NCBI RefSeq assembly: GCF_016735595.1
Contig: NZ_JAERRB010000017.1
Coordinates: 1 to 64,000, forward strand
Length of the DNA stretch: 64,000 nucleotides
Direction: 5' to 3'
Source: Chryseolinea lacunae
Lineage (GTDB): Bacteria > Bacteroidota > Bacteroidia > Cytophagales > Cyclobacteriaceae
Under the pieces are notes generated by a model. It searched no databases and was not told the DNA's origin. It saw only the letters and a list, made by a program, of their open reading frames with translations. Below, piece after piece: positions 8,640-17,469 of the stretch (within the stretch, counting starts at the first letter, position 1; each line of letters begins with the position of its first letter). Made by a program: the position numbers and the translations under genes.

Positions 8640-8714
8640 CAATTGCCCGCAAAAGTCGGCAATGGTTCACGGGTCGCGAAACTATTTTCACAAAACATTT
8701 AAATCACTGCACAC

Positions 8715-9581
8715 ATGATCTTGATCACCGGCGCCACCGGACACTTCGGAAAGGCCACCATCGACTTCCTCCTGCAAAAAGGAGTTGACAAAAAAAACAT
8801 CGTCGCCCTGGTGCGCGACACGGCCAAAGCCAGCGCGCTCCCCGGCATTGCCACACGCGTGGGCGACTTCAACGACAAGGCATCGCTCAGCGCCGCCTTC
8901 AAAGGTGTTGACACCCTTCTTTTTGTTTCGTCGGGCACCCTGGTCGATCGCGTGCAGCAACACAAAAACGTGGTTGACGCGGCCAAAGAAAATCATGTGA
9001 AGCATATTGTTTACACCAGCGCCCTGAAGGCAGCGTCGGCTATGAAATTCACACCGGGCATCGATCACTATGAAACCGAAGAATTTCTGAAAACATCGGG
9101 CATTGCCTACACCGTGCTGCGCAACACGTTTTATGCCGAGGTGCTGCCCATGCTGCTGGGCGATGCCTTGACGAGCGGCGATTTGTATTATCCTGCAGGC
9201 AACGCCACCGTCAACCTGGCTTCGCGTACCGACATGGCCGAGGCTGCTGCTGTGGTGTTGCAAAATCCTGCGGCGCATGTCAACACGATCTATGAGATCA
9301 CGGCGGCCAGGTCGATCTCGTTTGCAGAGCTTGCTGCCTTGCTGAGTGCAGCTGTGGGCAAAACCATCACCTACCACTCCATCACCCTCGACGCCATGAA
9401 AGACGGTCTCGTCAAAGCTGGCGTTCCCGAAATTTATGTGCCCATGATGCTGGGCGTGGCCGACGCCATTGGCAGCAACGAGTTTTCGTATGCCGACAAT
9501 TCCCTGGAAAAACTAATCGGAAGAACACCGACAGCGTTGAAAGATTTGCTCCCCGGAATTTTGAAACAGAAGGGCGAGTAG
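8715..9581 (+). CDS. NmrA-like NAD(P)H-binding oxidoreductase (QOR2-like)
   Basis: The protein has 288 residues and is an atypical short-chain dehydrogenase of the NmrA/YtfG type. The dinucleotide-binding loop GATGHFGKATIDFL lies at about 5-18, with the acidic/basic cofactor-choice region VRDTAKA after the second strand. The usual YxxxK site is not evident, as in NmrA and QOR2 proteins. With the divergent HxlR regulator it forms a likely quinone or electrophile response module in the cytosol. The gene is monocistronic; no terminator suits its strand. Confidence 0.9.
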   Translation: MILITGATGHFGKATIDFLLQKGVDKKNIVALVRDTAKASALPGIATRVGDFNDKASLSAAFKGVDTLLFVSSGTLVDRVQQHKNVVDAAKENHVKHIVYTSALKAASAMKFTPGIDHYETEEFLKTSGIAYTVLRNTFYAEVLPMLLGDALTSGDLYYPAGNATVNLASRTDMAEAAAVVLQNPAAHVNTIYEITAARSISFAELAALLSAAVGKTITYHSITLDAMKDGLVKAGVPEIYVPMMLGVADAIGSNEFSYADNSLEKLIGRTPTALKDLLPGILKQKGE

Positions 9582-9608
9582 TATTCCCTCTGCCATAATT
9601 ATCAAACG

Positions 9609-9643
9609 AAAAAAAGCCTGACAGGCATCACACCTGTCAGGCT
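9609..9643 (-). terminator. Rho-independent terminator of the Kelch lipoprotein genes
   Basis: The 11-bp perfect stem AGCCTGACAGG/CCTGTCAGGCT (9615-9625 and 9633-9643) has a 7-nt loop. Read on the minus strand it is followed by a run of T. It lies 25 bp after the stop of the first Kelch gene. Confidence 0.85.
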
Positions 9644-9667
9644 AACATTCACCCTAAACCATAGACA

Positions 9668-10717
9668 TCACGGTGTTGCCACCAGGGTTGTGTTGCCATA
9701 GCGCCAGAATGCTCCCAGGCATCCGCGTATGAAATAGCCGTTGTTGCCCAGTGCAAAGGCGCGCATGTTTTGCTGGCCCGTCTGTGCCGAAGGGCAGTTT
9801 GGTTTCGATGCCCATGTGTTGTTGGCAGGATTATATTCCCAGAAGTCGTTGAGGTATGTGCCCGCTGCACTTCTGCCCCAGCCCACATAGGCTTTGCTGT
9901 TGATCACAAAGCCTTCGCCATCGGTTCTTTTTGTTCCCGGAAAATCGGCGCGCACGGCGGCAATGGTTGCACCGGGAGTCAACGAATACCAGTCGTTTTT
10001 ATATTGCTTCACAAACTGGCCATTGAGCAGTGATCCGTTGTAGCCAAGACCGTAGTATACTTTGTCGTCTACCACATGCACAACGCCATAGGCGCGTGCA
10101 CCGCCGGGCAGGCCGCCTTTGTCGGTCCACTGGTTGGTGGCGAAGTCGTATTCCCAATATTGATTGCTCACAAGGTTTCCTTTTTGGCCGCCAATGATGT
10201 AGGCCTTTTCTCCGGCCACAAAAAAGTTGGAGCCTTGGGTGAGTGTTCCCGGAAATTCGGCAATCTGTCCGCTAGTGCCCGTGGCCACGTCATGCCAATA
10301 GATGATGCGACCGTCGCCATAGACGTCGCCGCGAAAGCCCACATAGTAGCGTGTGCCTTTCGAGAACAGAAAACGGTAGCCACCATAGAAAGGATTCCAG
10401 ATAACATCGAGATCCTGCAGTTCCCATCGCAGCGTTTGTTTATTGAGCTTGTATGGAAATTCAGCCAACGTGCCCACAAACCAATAGACACTTCCGTTCA
10501 CCTGAATAAATTGTTTGTCGGCCGTGACATCATTCACAGCATAGGATGCCGGCTCGGGCAAAGGCAAAGAGGTCCACGCATAGGCACCGGGCAAGCCGAT
10601 GCCCGACGCCACCACATCGCCCGTCTTGGTGAGGTTGCTGACCGTGGGCGTGAGTTGAACAGGATCGCTGCACGCATAGAGCAGGCAGCTAAGCAAAAGG
10701 ATGGCAAGTTTTTTCAT
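9668..10717 (-). CDS. Kelch-repeat lipoprotein, paralogue 1
   Basis: The protein has 349 residues. The lipoprotein signal is MKKLAILLLSCLLYAC, with Cys16 as the lipidation site. The body is a beta-propeller of Kelch-type blades: repeats contain NQYWEYDFATNQWTDKGGLPGG, ARAYGVVHVVDDKVYYGLGY and NDFWEYNPANNTWASKPNCP, that is, the paired glycines and the Y/W pair of Kelch motifs. It is probably anchored on the outer membrane and binds a ligand; enzymatic activity is not indicated. It is one of three tandem copies. Paralogue 2 starts 59 bp upstream, and a strong terminator follows this copy, so it is the last gene of the unit. Confidence 0.85.
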   Translation of the reverse strand: MKKLAILLLSCLLYACSDPVQLTPTVSNLTKTGDVVASGIGLPGAYAWTSLPLPEPASYAVNDVTADKQFIQVNGSVYWFVGTLAEFPYKLNKQTLRWELQDLDVIWNPFYGGYRFLFSKGTRYYVGFRGDVYGDGRIIYWHDVATGTSGQIAEFPGTLTQGSNFFVAGEKAYIIGGQKGNLVSNQYWEYDFATNQWTDKGGLPGGARAYGVVHVVDDKVYYGLGYNGSLLNGQFVKQYKNDWYSLTPGATIAAVRADFPGTKRTDGEGFVINSKAYVGWGRSAAGTYLNDFWEYNPANNTWASKPNCPSAQTGQQNMRAFALGNNGYFIRGCLGAFWRYGNTTLVATP

Positions 10718-10776
10718 GGCGAGGTTTTTTATTTATCAGAAAGCGCTGTGTTTTTTGTAATGCGATTTGATACGCA

Positions 10777-11844
10777 TCATTGCGCCACGGCCAATGTGGT
10801 GGAGTTGCTATAGGTCCAGAACGAGCCAAAGCATCCGCGGATGAAATAGCCGGTCTCGCCAATGGCAAAGGCGCGCATGTTGCGTGGTCCCGACTGCGCC
10901 GAAGGACAATTTGGTTTCGATGTCCACGTGTTGTTGGCTGGATTAAACTCCCAGAAGTCATTGAGGTTTGTGCCTCCCGCACTTTTGCCCCAGCCTATAT
11001 AGACTTTGCTGTTGATCACAAAGCCTTCGCCGTTGGTGCGTTTTGTTCCCGGAAAATCGGCGCGCGTGGCGGCAATGGTTGCACCGGGCGTCAGCAAATA
11101 CCAGTCGTTTTTATATTGCTTCACCAGCTGACCATTCAGGATCGATGCGTTGTAACCAAGACCATAATACACCTTGCCGTCGATCACATGGGCCACGCCA
11201 TAGGCACGTGCCCCGCCGGGCAGGCCGCCTTTGTTGGTCCACTGATTGGTGGCGAAATCATATTCCCAATATTGATTGCTCACCAGAAGGCCCCTCTGCC
11301 CACCGATGACATACGCTTTTTCTCCCGCTGCAAAAACGTTGTGTCCCTCGGTGATGGTGCCCGGAAAATCTGCCAGACGTCCCGACTCCCTTGTTTTAAC
11401 ATCGTACCAATAGATGGCGCGCTCTTCGTTTGGTGCAATTTCTTCATAGTCATGAAAGCCGACATAGAAGCGCGAGCCTTTCGAGAACAGATATTGATAG
11501 CCGCCGTGAAATGCGTTCCATAGGTTTTCTTCGTTTGGCAGGAGTTTCCACTCTGTGGGCGCAGCTTTGTTGAGCCGGTATTGATATTCCCACACCGAGC
11601 CGATGAACCAGTAGGCATTTCCATTGGCAAAGAGGAAGCCCTTGTTGGCTGTGGGGTCGTTGATGGGATAGTGGGCCGGGTCGGGTAACTGCACTTCTTT
11701 CCACTCATATTGACCAAGGCCAAGACCAAGCGTGGCTGCACCTTCGGTTTTGGAAAGTCCATTGGTTGTTGTTGACGTTAGTTGAACGGGGTCGCTGCAT
11801 GCCCATAGCATGCAAGCAAACACAAGGGTCGTAATTTTTTTCAT
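10777..11844 (-). CDS. Kelch-repeat lipoprotein, paralogue 2
   Basis: The protein has 355 residues. The lipoprotein signal ends in FACMLWAC (Cys16), then SDPVQLTS as in paralogue 1. The same Kelch propeller follows. The C-terminal 170 residues are nearly the same as in the other two copies (for example KQYKNDWYLLTPGATIAATRADFPGTKRT), while residues about 70-150 differ more. The 50-bp block at 11912-11961 upstream of its start has a counterpart upstream of paralogue 3, so each duplicated unit carried its own leader. It likely heads a two-gene transcript with paralogue 1. Confidence 0.85.
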   Translation of the reverse strand: MKKITTLVFACMLWACSDPVQLTSTTTNGLSKTEGAATLGLGLGQYEWKEVQLPDPAHYPINDPTANKGFLFANGNAYWFIGSVWEYQYRLNKAAPTEWKLLPNEENLWNAFHGGYQYLFSKGSRFYVGFHDYEEIAPNEERAIYWYDVKTRESGRLADFPGTITEGHNVFAAGEKAYVIGGQRGLLVSNQYWEYDFATNQWTNKGGLPGGARAYGVAHVIDGKVYYGLGYNASILNGQLVKQYKNDWYLLTPGATIAATRADFPGTKRTNGEGFVINSKVYIGWGKSAGGTNLNDFWEFNPANNTWTSKPNCPSAQSGPRNMRAFAIGETGYFIRGCFGSFWTYSNSTTLAVAQ

Positions 11845-11911
11845 GATTGAGGGTTTTTTAGAATGTTGTTGCGATCACGACGGCACATGTTTTCGCGTCG
11901 CGATTGGCTGT

Positions 11912-11961
11912 GTGAAGATCATACATTGCTACACAGCGGGGTATCGCATATTGATGTGAGG
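11912..11961 (-). repeat. Duplicated leader block of the Kelch genes, copy A
   Basis: These 50 bp share a colinear match with 13171-13220, identical over the 3' part GGGTATCGCATATTGATG and at about 80% of positions overall. It lies about 70-120 bp upstream of paralogue 2. Conservation outside the coding region points to a shared promoter or regulator site, or simply to a recent duplication. Confidence 0.6.
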
Positions 11962-11991
11962 GCGTGACCAATATTCAGTGATCGCTGAATT

Positions 11992-12025
11992 AAAAAAACC
12001 TTCCGGGTATCGCTCCCGGAAGGTT
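11992..12025 (-). terminator. Rho-independent terminator of Kelch paralogue 3
   Basis: The perfect 11-bp stem AACCTTCCGGG/CCCGGAAGGTT (11997-12007 and 12015-12025) has a 7-nt loop and an A-run on its left, which reads as a U-tract on the minus strand. It lies 22 bp after the stop of the third Kelch gene and separates it from paralogue 2. Confidence 0.85.
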
Positions 12026-12046
12026 TCACTTCATGCCGGTTGTTCA

Positions 12047-13102
12047 TCACTGCACGACCACGAGCGAATTACTGTAGCGCCAGAATTCGCCCATGCATCC
12101 CCGAATAAAATATCCGTTGTCGCCAATAGCAAAGGCGCGCATGTTGCCGGGACCCGATTGTGCCGACGGGCAATTCGGTTTTGATGTCCACGTGTTGTTT
12201 TTGGGGTTGAACTCCCAGAAGTCGTTGAGATAGGTGCCACTGCTGCTCTTGCCCCAGCCAACATACACTTTGCTTTTGAGGACAAAGCCTTCGCCGTCGG
12301 TGCGTTTTGTTCCCGGAAAATCGGCGCGCGTGGCAGCGATTGTACTGCCGGGAGTGAGCGAATACCAATCGTTTTTATACTGTTTCACAAACTGACCGTT
12401 CAGCAGCGATCCGTTGTAGCCAAGGCCATAATATACTTTGTCGTCGATCACATAGGCTACGCCATAGGCGCGTGCACCGCCGGGCAAACCGCCTTTGTTG
12501 GTCCACTGGTTGGTGGCAAAATTATATTCCCAGTATTGATTGCTCACCAGGTTTCCTTTTCTTCCACCAATCACATACAGTTTGTCGCCCGCAGCAAAAA
12601 CGTTGTAGCCGTCGGTGAGTGTTCCCGGAAAATCCGGGAGATGGCCCACTTCACCGGTGACCATATCGTGCCAATAGATCACGCGCTCGTCGTCATAGGT
12701 CTCGCCTCCTTCCGGGCGAAAGCCCACAAAGTAGCGCGAGCCTTTTGAGCAAAGAAAATGATAGCCACCAAAAAATGGATTCGACAGTTCTTCATCGCCT
12801 TGCAGCAGCTCCCACTCCTGCGTGCGTGTGTTGAGTTTGTATTGATATTCGAGAACCGAACCAACAAACCAGTAGGCACTGCCATTCGCAAAGATAAATT
12901 CCTTCCTGTCGGTGGGATCATTCACGGGATAGTAGGCCGGATCGGGCAATGTTTTGCGTGTCCACTCATAGGGACTGAGCGGGCCAAGGCCGAGCGTGAC
13001 CGCATCGGTGGTTGAGGCGACGCCCGTGGCCGTGGGCGTGAGTTGAGGGTCGCTGCATGCCCACAAAAGGCAACAGCACACAAGCGTTGAGAGTTTTTTC
13101 AT
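12047..13102 (-). CDS. Kelch-repeat lipoprotein, paralogue 3
   Basis: The protein has 351 residues, with lipobox LLWAC (Cys16), the SDP-QLTPT linker and the same Kelch beta-propeller. It ends its own transcript at the hairpin at 11997-12025. The 5' leader contains a 9-bp inverted repeat (TTTCACGCC at 13132-13140, GGCGTGAAA at 13156-13164) and then leader block B. A receiver-kinase gene is divergent from it, which makes that kinase a candidate regulator of the Kelch genes. Confidence 0.85.
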   Translation of the reverse strand: MKKLSTLVCCCLLWACSDPQLTPTATGVASTTDAVTLGLGPLSPYEWTRKTLPDPAYYPVNDPTDRKEFIFANGSAYWFVGSVLEYQYKLNTRTQEWELLQGDEELSNPFFGGYHFLCSKGSRYFVGFRPEGGETYDDERVIYWHDMVTGEVGHLPDFPGTLTDGYNVFAAGDKLYVIGGRKGNLVSNQYWEYNFATNQWTNKGGLPGGARAYGVAYVIDDKVYYGLGYNGSLLNGQFVKQYKNDWYSLTPGSTIAATRADFPGTKRTDGEGFVLKSKVYVGWGKSSSGTYLNDFWEFNPKNNTWTSKPNCPSAQSGPGNMRAFAIGDNGYFIRGCMGEFWRYSNSLVVVQ

Positions 13103-13170
13103 GGCGAGGGTTCTTTAGGTTTTTGATTTTTTTTCACGCCGCAGCGTGTGATGCCGGCGTGAAAGGATGG

Positions 13171-13220
13171 GTGAAGATCTGGTATTGCTGCATGCGCGGG
13201 TATCGCATATTGATGTGAGG
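13171..13220 (-). repeat. Duplicated leader block of the Kelch genes, copy B
   Basis: This is the counterpart of 11912-11961. It lies about 70-120 bp upstream of paralogue 3, the same distance as copy A from paralogue 2. It is also 139-188 bp upstream of the divergent kinase gene, so it may serve both directions. Confidence 0.6.
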
Positions 13221-13358
13221 CACCGACGGCGATTGAAAAAAGTGACGTGCGCGATTCACAGATCATCAAATTCATCGGTGGCCGGTGCATCCGGGTCTGG
13301 CATACAATTTGGCAATGACCGGCCGGAGGACGGCGATCCTGTTCTTCACGTACAAAAA

Positions 13359-14546
13359 ATGTCCACTACCACGCCTAAATTCAAAATACTCCTGGTCGAC
13401 GACCGCGAAGAAAATTTACTCGCCCTGGAGTCTATCCTGCTCAACGACGACTACGCCCTTGTGAAGGCAAGTTCCGGAAAAGAAGCACTCTCCGTTTTGC
13501 TCAACGACGTTGACTTTCACCTGATTCTGCTCGATGTGCTGATGCCCGTGATGAATGGATTTGAAACCGCGGAGCTGATCTATCACCGCGACCGGCTCAT
13601 CAACATCCCCATCATCTTCCTCACCGCCCTCGACATTGAAGGCAACATCTATAAAGGGTATCAGGCCGGTGCCATCGACTATATCAGCAAACCCATTATT
13701 CCCGAATTGCTGAAAGCCAAAGTGAAAGCGTTTGTGGAGCTCAGCGAAAAAAACAGGCAACTGCTCCGGCATGAAAAAGAACTGCGGGCCGCCAACGAAA
13801 AACTGGAACGCGAGATCAGCGAACGCAAACTGTCGGAAGCCAAAGTGAAATCGCTGAACGAAACCCTTCAGGCACGCCTTGAACAGGTTGAATTTCTGGA
13901 CTCGTTTAATGCTTCCATTTCGCACGACCTCATCGGACCGCTAAACAGCATCATAGCGCTCACCAGCTTTTTGCAGACCATGCCCCTGGGCCAGGAGCCG
14001 ATGGAGATCATAAACCTCATCATGAGCTCGTCGGACCGGATGACCAAGCTGATCAAAGACCTCCTGCATTTTTCGAGACAGGCACACGAAGACGTGTCGC
14101 GCACCGAATTCAACATGAACGAGCTGATTAAAGAAGTTGTGCATGTGGTTTCCCTCACCATGCCCCTCGACCGAACCGAGCTCATCATTCACGATATGCC
14201 CACCGTGATGGGCGACAACAGCATGCTGCGGCAGGTGTGGATCAACCTGATTTCGAACGCCGTGAAATATTCCCAGAAAAAGGAAAACCCCAAGGTAGAG
14301 ATCGGTGCCCGCGAGGAACAAGGCAAGTTTGTGTATTTCATAAAAGACAACGGCGCCGGCTTCGACATGAAAAACTACGACAAACTGTTTGGCATCTTCC
14401 AGCGCCTGCACAGCGAAAAGGAGTTTAACGGAACGGGCATCGGCCTGGCCATTGTGAAGCGAATTGTTGACAAACACAATGGTAAAATCTGGGCCGAATC
14501 GAATCCCGGCCTCGGCTCCAATTTCTACTTCACACTCGATGCCTGA
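13359..14546 (+). CDS. Receiver-histidine kinase hybrid (REC-HisKA-HATPase)
   Basis: The frame is open from 13167, but homology begins at the ATG at 13359 (MSTTTPKFKILLVDD), giving 395 residues. The receiver domain (1-125) has acidic DD14-15, phospho-acceptor Asp59 (LILLDVLMP), Thr89 and Lys111. A coiled coil (about 125-178) joins it to the HisKA domain with His189 (SISHDLIGPLNS). The ATPase domain shows the N-box NLISNAVKYS, DNGAGFD and GTGIGLAIVKRIV. There is no membrane or sensor domain, so input must come by phosphotransfer or protein contact. It is probably cytosolic. It is divergent from the Kelch genes. Confidence 0.92.
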   Translation: MSTTTPKFKILLVDDREENLLALESILLNDDYALVKASSGKEALSVLLNDVDFHLILLDVLMPVMNGFETAELIYHRDRLINIPIIFLTALDIEGNIYKGYQAGAIDYISKPIIPELLKAKVKAFVELSEKNRQLLRHEKELRAANEKLEREISERKLSEAKVKSLNETLQARLEQVEFLDSFNASISHDLIGPLNSIIALTSFLQTMPLGQEPMEIINLIMSSSDRMTKLIKDLLHFSRQAHEDVSRTEFNMNELIKEVVHVVSLTMPLDRTELIIHDMPTVMGDNSMLRQVWINLISNAVKYSQKKENPKVEIGAREEQGKFVYFIKDNGAGFDMKNYDKLFGIFQRLHSEKEFNGTGIGLAIVKRIVDKHNGKIWAESNPGLGSNFYFTLDA

Positions 14547-14759
14547 CCGCAAACAACTGTTGGCCGGCACGTCAGTTACCACGCTTGGGTCACTGTGCTA
14601 TTGCCTATAATAATCCACAGTACAGTGGAAAATTCTACACACTTTTGCCATTGTCCGGCCCCCGGCTGATTCTGCTGTTTTTTGGCTACAACAACAGTGG
14701 ATCTGGCTACAGCTGTTTCTTTGTTGCTGCGGAGCTTTGCATCAACAAAAAACAGAACA

Positions 14760-15650
14760 ATGAAAATTACAGTAACAGGTTCCCTGGGACACATCAGTCT
14801 CCCCCTAACCCAAACCCTCGTGCAACAAGGACACGCGGTGACGGTGATCAGCAGCAACCCCGAAAAACAAAAAGACATCGAAGCCCTGGGCGCCACGGCC
14901 GCCATCGGCTCGTTGGAAGACATTGATTTTCTTACGGCCGCCTTCACCGGCGCCGACGCGGTGTATACCATGATCCCGCCCAAAAACTACTTCGACCACA
15001 GTCTCGACCTCGTGGCCTTCTACAACCAGGTTGCCCGCAACTATGCACAGGCCATCAAAGAGTCGGGCGTGACACGCGTTGTTCACCTCAGCAGCATTGG
15101 CGCGCATCTCGACAAAGGCACGGGACTTATACTTGGTCACCACGGTGTGGAGCGCATCCTCGACACACTGTCGGACGTGGCCATCACCTTCATGCGGCCC
15201 ACGGCGTTCTTCTACAACTTGTTCGCTTTTCTGAAGCCGATAAAAAACACGGGCACCATGGCGGCAAACTATGGCGCGGACGACACCGTGTCGTGGGTTT
15301 CGCCCCTCGACATCGCCGTCGAGGTGGCCGACGAAATAGCAACTCCGCTTGTGGGACGGAAAGTGCGCTATGTAGCGAGCGATGAACTTACGTGCAACGA
15401 AGTAGCCCGCATTTTGGGAGAAGCCATTGGAAAGCCCGACCTGAAGTGGACGGTCATCTCCGACGAACAAATGCTGAGCGGCTTCCACGCCATAGGCATG
15501 GGACCAAAAATTGCCGCCGACTTTGTGGCCCTCAACGCCAGCATGCACCGCGGCGAATTGTTCAACGACTATAACCTGAACCGCCCTGTGCTCGGTCGCG
15601 TGAAGCTCACGGACTTTGCCAAGGAATTCGCCGCCGCCTTCAATCAATAA
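14760..15650 (+). CDS. NmrA-like NAD(P)-binding protein
   Basis: The open frame extends to 14682, but the natural start is the ATG at 14760 (MKITVTGSLGHISLPLTQTL), giving 296 residues with the Rossmann glycine loop at the very N-terminus. It belongs to the same atypical SDR group as the gene at 8715 but is clearly distinct (MIPPKNYFDHSLD, LSSIGAHLDKGTG, FMRPTAFFYNLF). It likely acts in the cytosol as an NAD(P)H-dependent reductase or redox sensor. The AraC gene 16 bp downstream on the same strand is probably co-transcribed. Confidence 0.88.
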   Translation: MKITVTGSLGHISLPLTQTLVQQGHAVTVISSNPEKQKDIEALGATAAIGSLEDIDFLTAAFTGADAVYTMIPPKNYFDHSLDLVAFYNQVARNYAQAIKESGVTRVVHLSSIGAHLDKGTGLILGHHGVERILDTLSDVAITFMRPTAFFYNLFAFLKPIKNTGTMAANYGADDTVSWVSPLDIAVEVADEIATPLVGRKVRYVASDELTCNEVARILGEAIGKPDLKWTVISDEQMLSGFHAIGMGPKIAADFVALNASMHRGELFNDYNLNRPVLGRVKLTDFAKEFAAAFNQ

Positions 15651-15666
15651 TCGCTAACTTTGCAAC

Positions 15667-16578
15667 ATGGCAAACGCCCCGCTTCACCGGATCAAAACCA
15701 TTAGCGAATATCACGCCCTCATGGGCCTGCCCAAGCCGGAGCATCCGCTGATCAGTTTGATCAACCTGGAAACCGTGATGCACAAGGAGTCGATAAGCTT
15801 TGTGTTTGAATTCTATTCCATCGCGTTGAAGCGGAACCTGAACACGCTCATCAAGTATGGTCAGCAACAATACGATTTCGATGATGGCATTATGTTCTTT
15901 ATTTCGCCCGGCCAGCTGTTTAGCATCGAGGTGAACAAGACTATGGAAAACAAACGGTCGGGATGGATGATACTGATCCATCCCGATTTTTTCTGGAACA
16001 CGCCACTGGCTCAGAAGATAAAACAATACGAATACTTCAGCTATTCCGTGAACGAAGCGCTGCACCTTTCCGAAAAAGAAGAAGCCACACTCATGGGCAT
16101 GATGCGCAGCATAGACCAGGAGTATCGCTCAAACATTGACCGCTTCAGCCAGGATGTGATCATTGCGCAGCTCGACCTGCTGCTCACCTACTCCGAACGC
16201 TACTATCACCGCCAGTTCATCACCCGCAAAATCACAAACCACCAAATCCTGAATCGCCTCGAAGAAATTCTCACCACCTACTTCAACAGCGACGCGCTGG
16301 CCACCAAAGGATTGCCCACCGTTCAATACGTTGCCGACACCCTGAACGTATCGCCAGGCTACCTGAGCAGCATGCTCAAAACACTGACGGGCCAAAGCAC
16401 CCAGCAACACATTCACGACAAGCTGATCGAAAAAGCCAAAGAAAAACTCTCCATCACCGAACTGTCGGTAAGCGAAATTGCCTACGCGCTGGGTTTTGAA
16501 CACCCCCAATCGTTCAGCAAACTCTTCAAAAACAAAATGAAGGTGACCCCGCTGGAATACCGGCAGTCGTTTAACTAA
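15667..16578 (+). CDS. AraC family transcriptional regulator
   Basis: The protein has 303 residues. The N-terminal 190 residues form a cupin-like sensory part (FDDGIMFFISPGQLFSIEV), and the C-terminal 100 residues hold the two helix-turn-helix motifs (VQYVADTLNVSPGYLSSMLKTLTG and LSVSEIAYALGFEHPQSFSKLFKNKMKVTPLEYR). It starts 16 bp after the NmrA-like gene and so likely regulates that operon. Confidence 0.93.
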   Translation: MANAPLHRIKTISEYHALMGLPKPEHPLISLINLETVMHKESISFVFEFYSIALKRNLNTLIKYGQQQYDFDDGIMFFISPGQLFSIEVNKTMENKRSGWMILIHPDFFWNTPLAQKIKQYEYFSYSVNEALHLSEKEEATLMGMMRSIDQEYRSNIDRFSQDVIIAQLDLLLTYSERYYHRQFITRKITNHQILNRLEEILTTYFNSDALATKGLPTVQYVADTLNVSPGYLSSMLKTLTGQSTQQHIHDKLIEKAKEKLSITELSVSEIAYALGFEHPQSFSKLFKNKMKVTPLEYRQSFN

Positions 16579-16612
16579 GGAGTGTATAATGGTTGTTTGT
16601 TACTAGCCGGTC

Positions 16613-16675
16613 CAAAACCGACAAGTGTAAAATGACACGGAGATTCCTAACCGACAAGTGAAAATTTGACGTGGA
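16613..16675. mobile_element. Possible insertion-sequence end remnant
   Basis: Read on the minus strand, the segment has two repeats of the form CGTCAAATTTTCACTTGTCGG and TGTCATTTTACACTTGTCGG, 33 bp apart. Multiple short repeats of this shape at an end are typical of IS21-like elements, where each end carries several copies of the transposase-binding site. No transposase frame follows, so at most a solo end or scar remains. Confidence 0.35.
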
Positions 16676-16869
16676 TAATCATCGGTTTCCACGCGACGAT
16701 TTGAAATCAACCATGTATTTCAATTGCGCCACGCTCGCGTCCCTCGATGCACACACGGTCCTGGCGCACACGGCGCATCTCCCGAGGCAACGTGCACTTC
16801 GAGGTGCCAATGTAACTCAGTAGATCGATGTGGCTTGTGCTGTGGCACCAATACGGGAGATGCCATTTT

Positions 16870-16896
16870 CAATCGTCGGGTGGAACCCGACGATTG
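16870..16896. repeat. Perfect short-loop hairpin
   Basis: CAATCGTCGGGT (16870-16881) and ACCCGACGATTG (16885-16896) are perfect complements with a 3-nt loop. No T-run follows on either strand, so it is not an ordinary terminator. Confidence 0.6.
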
Positions 16897-17469
16897 TCAT
16901 GGGTCGACTACTGTTGTGGATTGTCTTGGTCCGTGATGTCCGTGACCGGTGAATATGTGTCATTTGTTGACATGTCAGGAGTCTTTGATACTTAAGTCAT
17001 GTCGACAGGTAGTGCAAGGCCGCGATCACACCCCAGCCCTGCTCAACGGAACAACGCGTTAAAACAACGTCAAACGCAATGTTCAAATTATTGTGTACGA
17101 TGTACAATTTGCAGATTGTATTCTACCGTCACGCGTCTGAAACTTTTCGGATTCATCCCGCACAAACATCACGTCGTCGTCTATCTCTCGTTCTTCTCAA
17201 ATTATTTTTCTTACGCAAACGTTAACGCATCGTTAATCCATAAAAAGCACAACAAAAACGTTATCTACGTCAGAACATTTGTACTACATTTGATCGCGCA
17301 TCTTTCAAGCGCGTCGCATCGCCAAAGCTCTTTCGCTTTCGCGGTTCACTACAAACTTTTGATAACCCGAATGCCAGTCATAGTGTTATAGAGTATCCTC
17401 AAACCCTACGGAAAGGATGCTGTGTAGCAGATCGTTTTTTTAACAACTAACCATTAACCAAACAACAAC

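Larger units (their letters stand above)
16579..17469. other. Long gene-free interval with repeat scars
   Basis: This 891-bp interval has no supported gene. It contains two copies of AACCGACAAGTG (16616-16627 and 16649-16660), a perfect hairpin at 16870-16896, and further on an AT-rich leader for the chloroperoxidase-like gene. A TACATTTG element at 17285-17292 matches the Bacteroidota -7 consensus and could be its promoter, leaving a leader of about 170 nt. Confidence 0.5.

Noticed and set aside
13132-13164. 9-bp inverted repeat upstream of Kelch paralogue 3 as a terminator
   Set aside because: The stem is followed by A rather than T on the minus strand and by no T-run on the plus strand; it may be a leader structure only.
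16999-17391. 130-codon plus-strand frame in the gap before the chloroperoxidase-like gene
   Set aside because: It has no domain, no ribosome site and shifts in composition along its length; it also overlaps the likely promoter.
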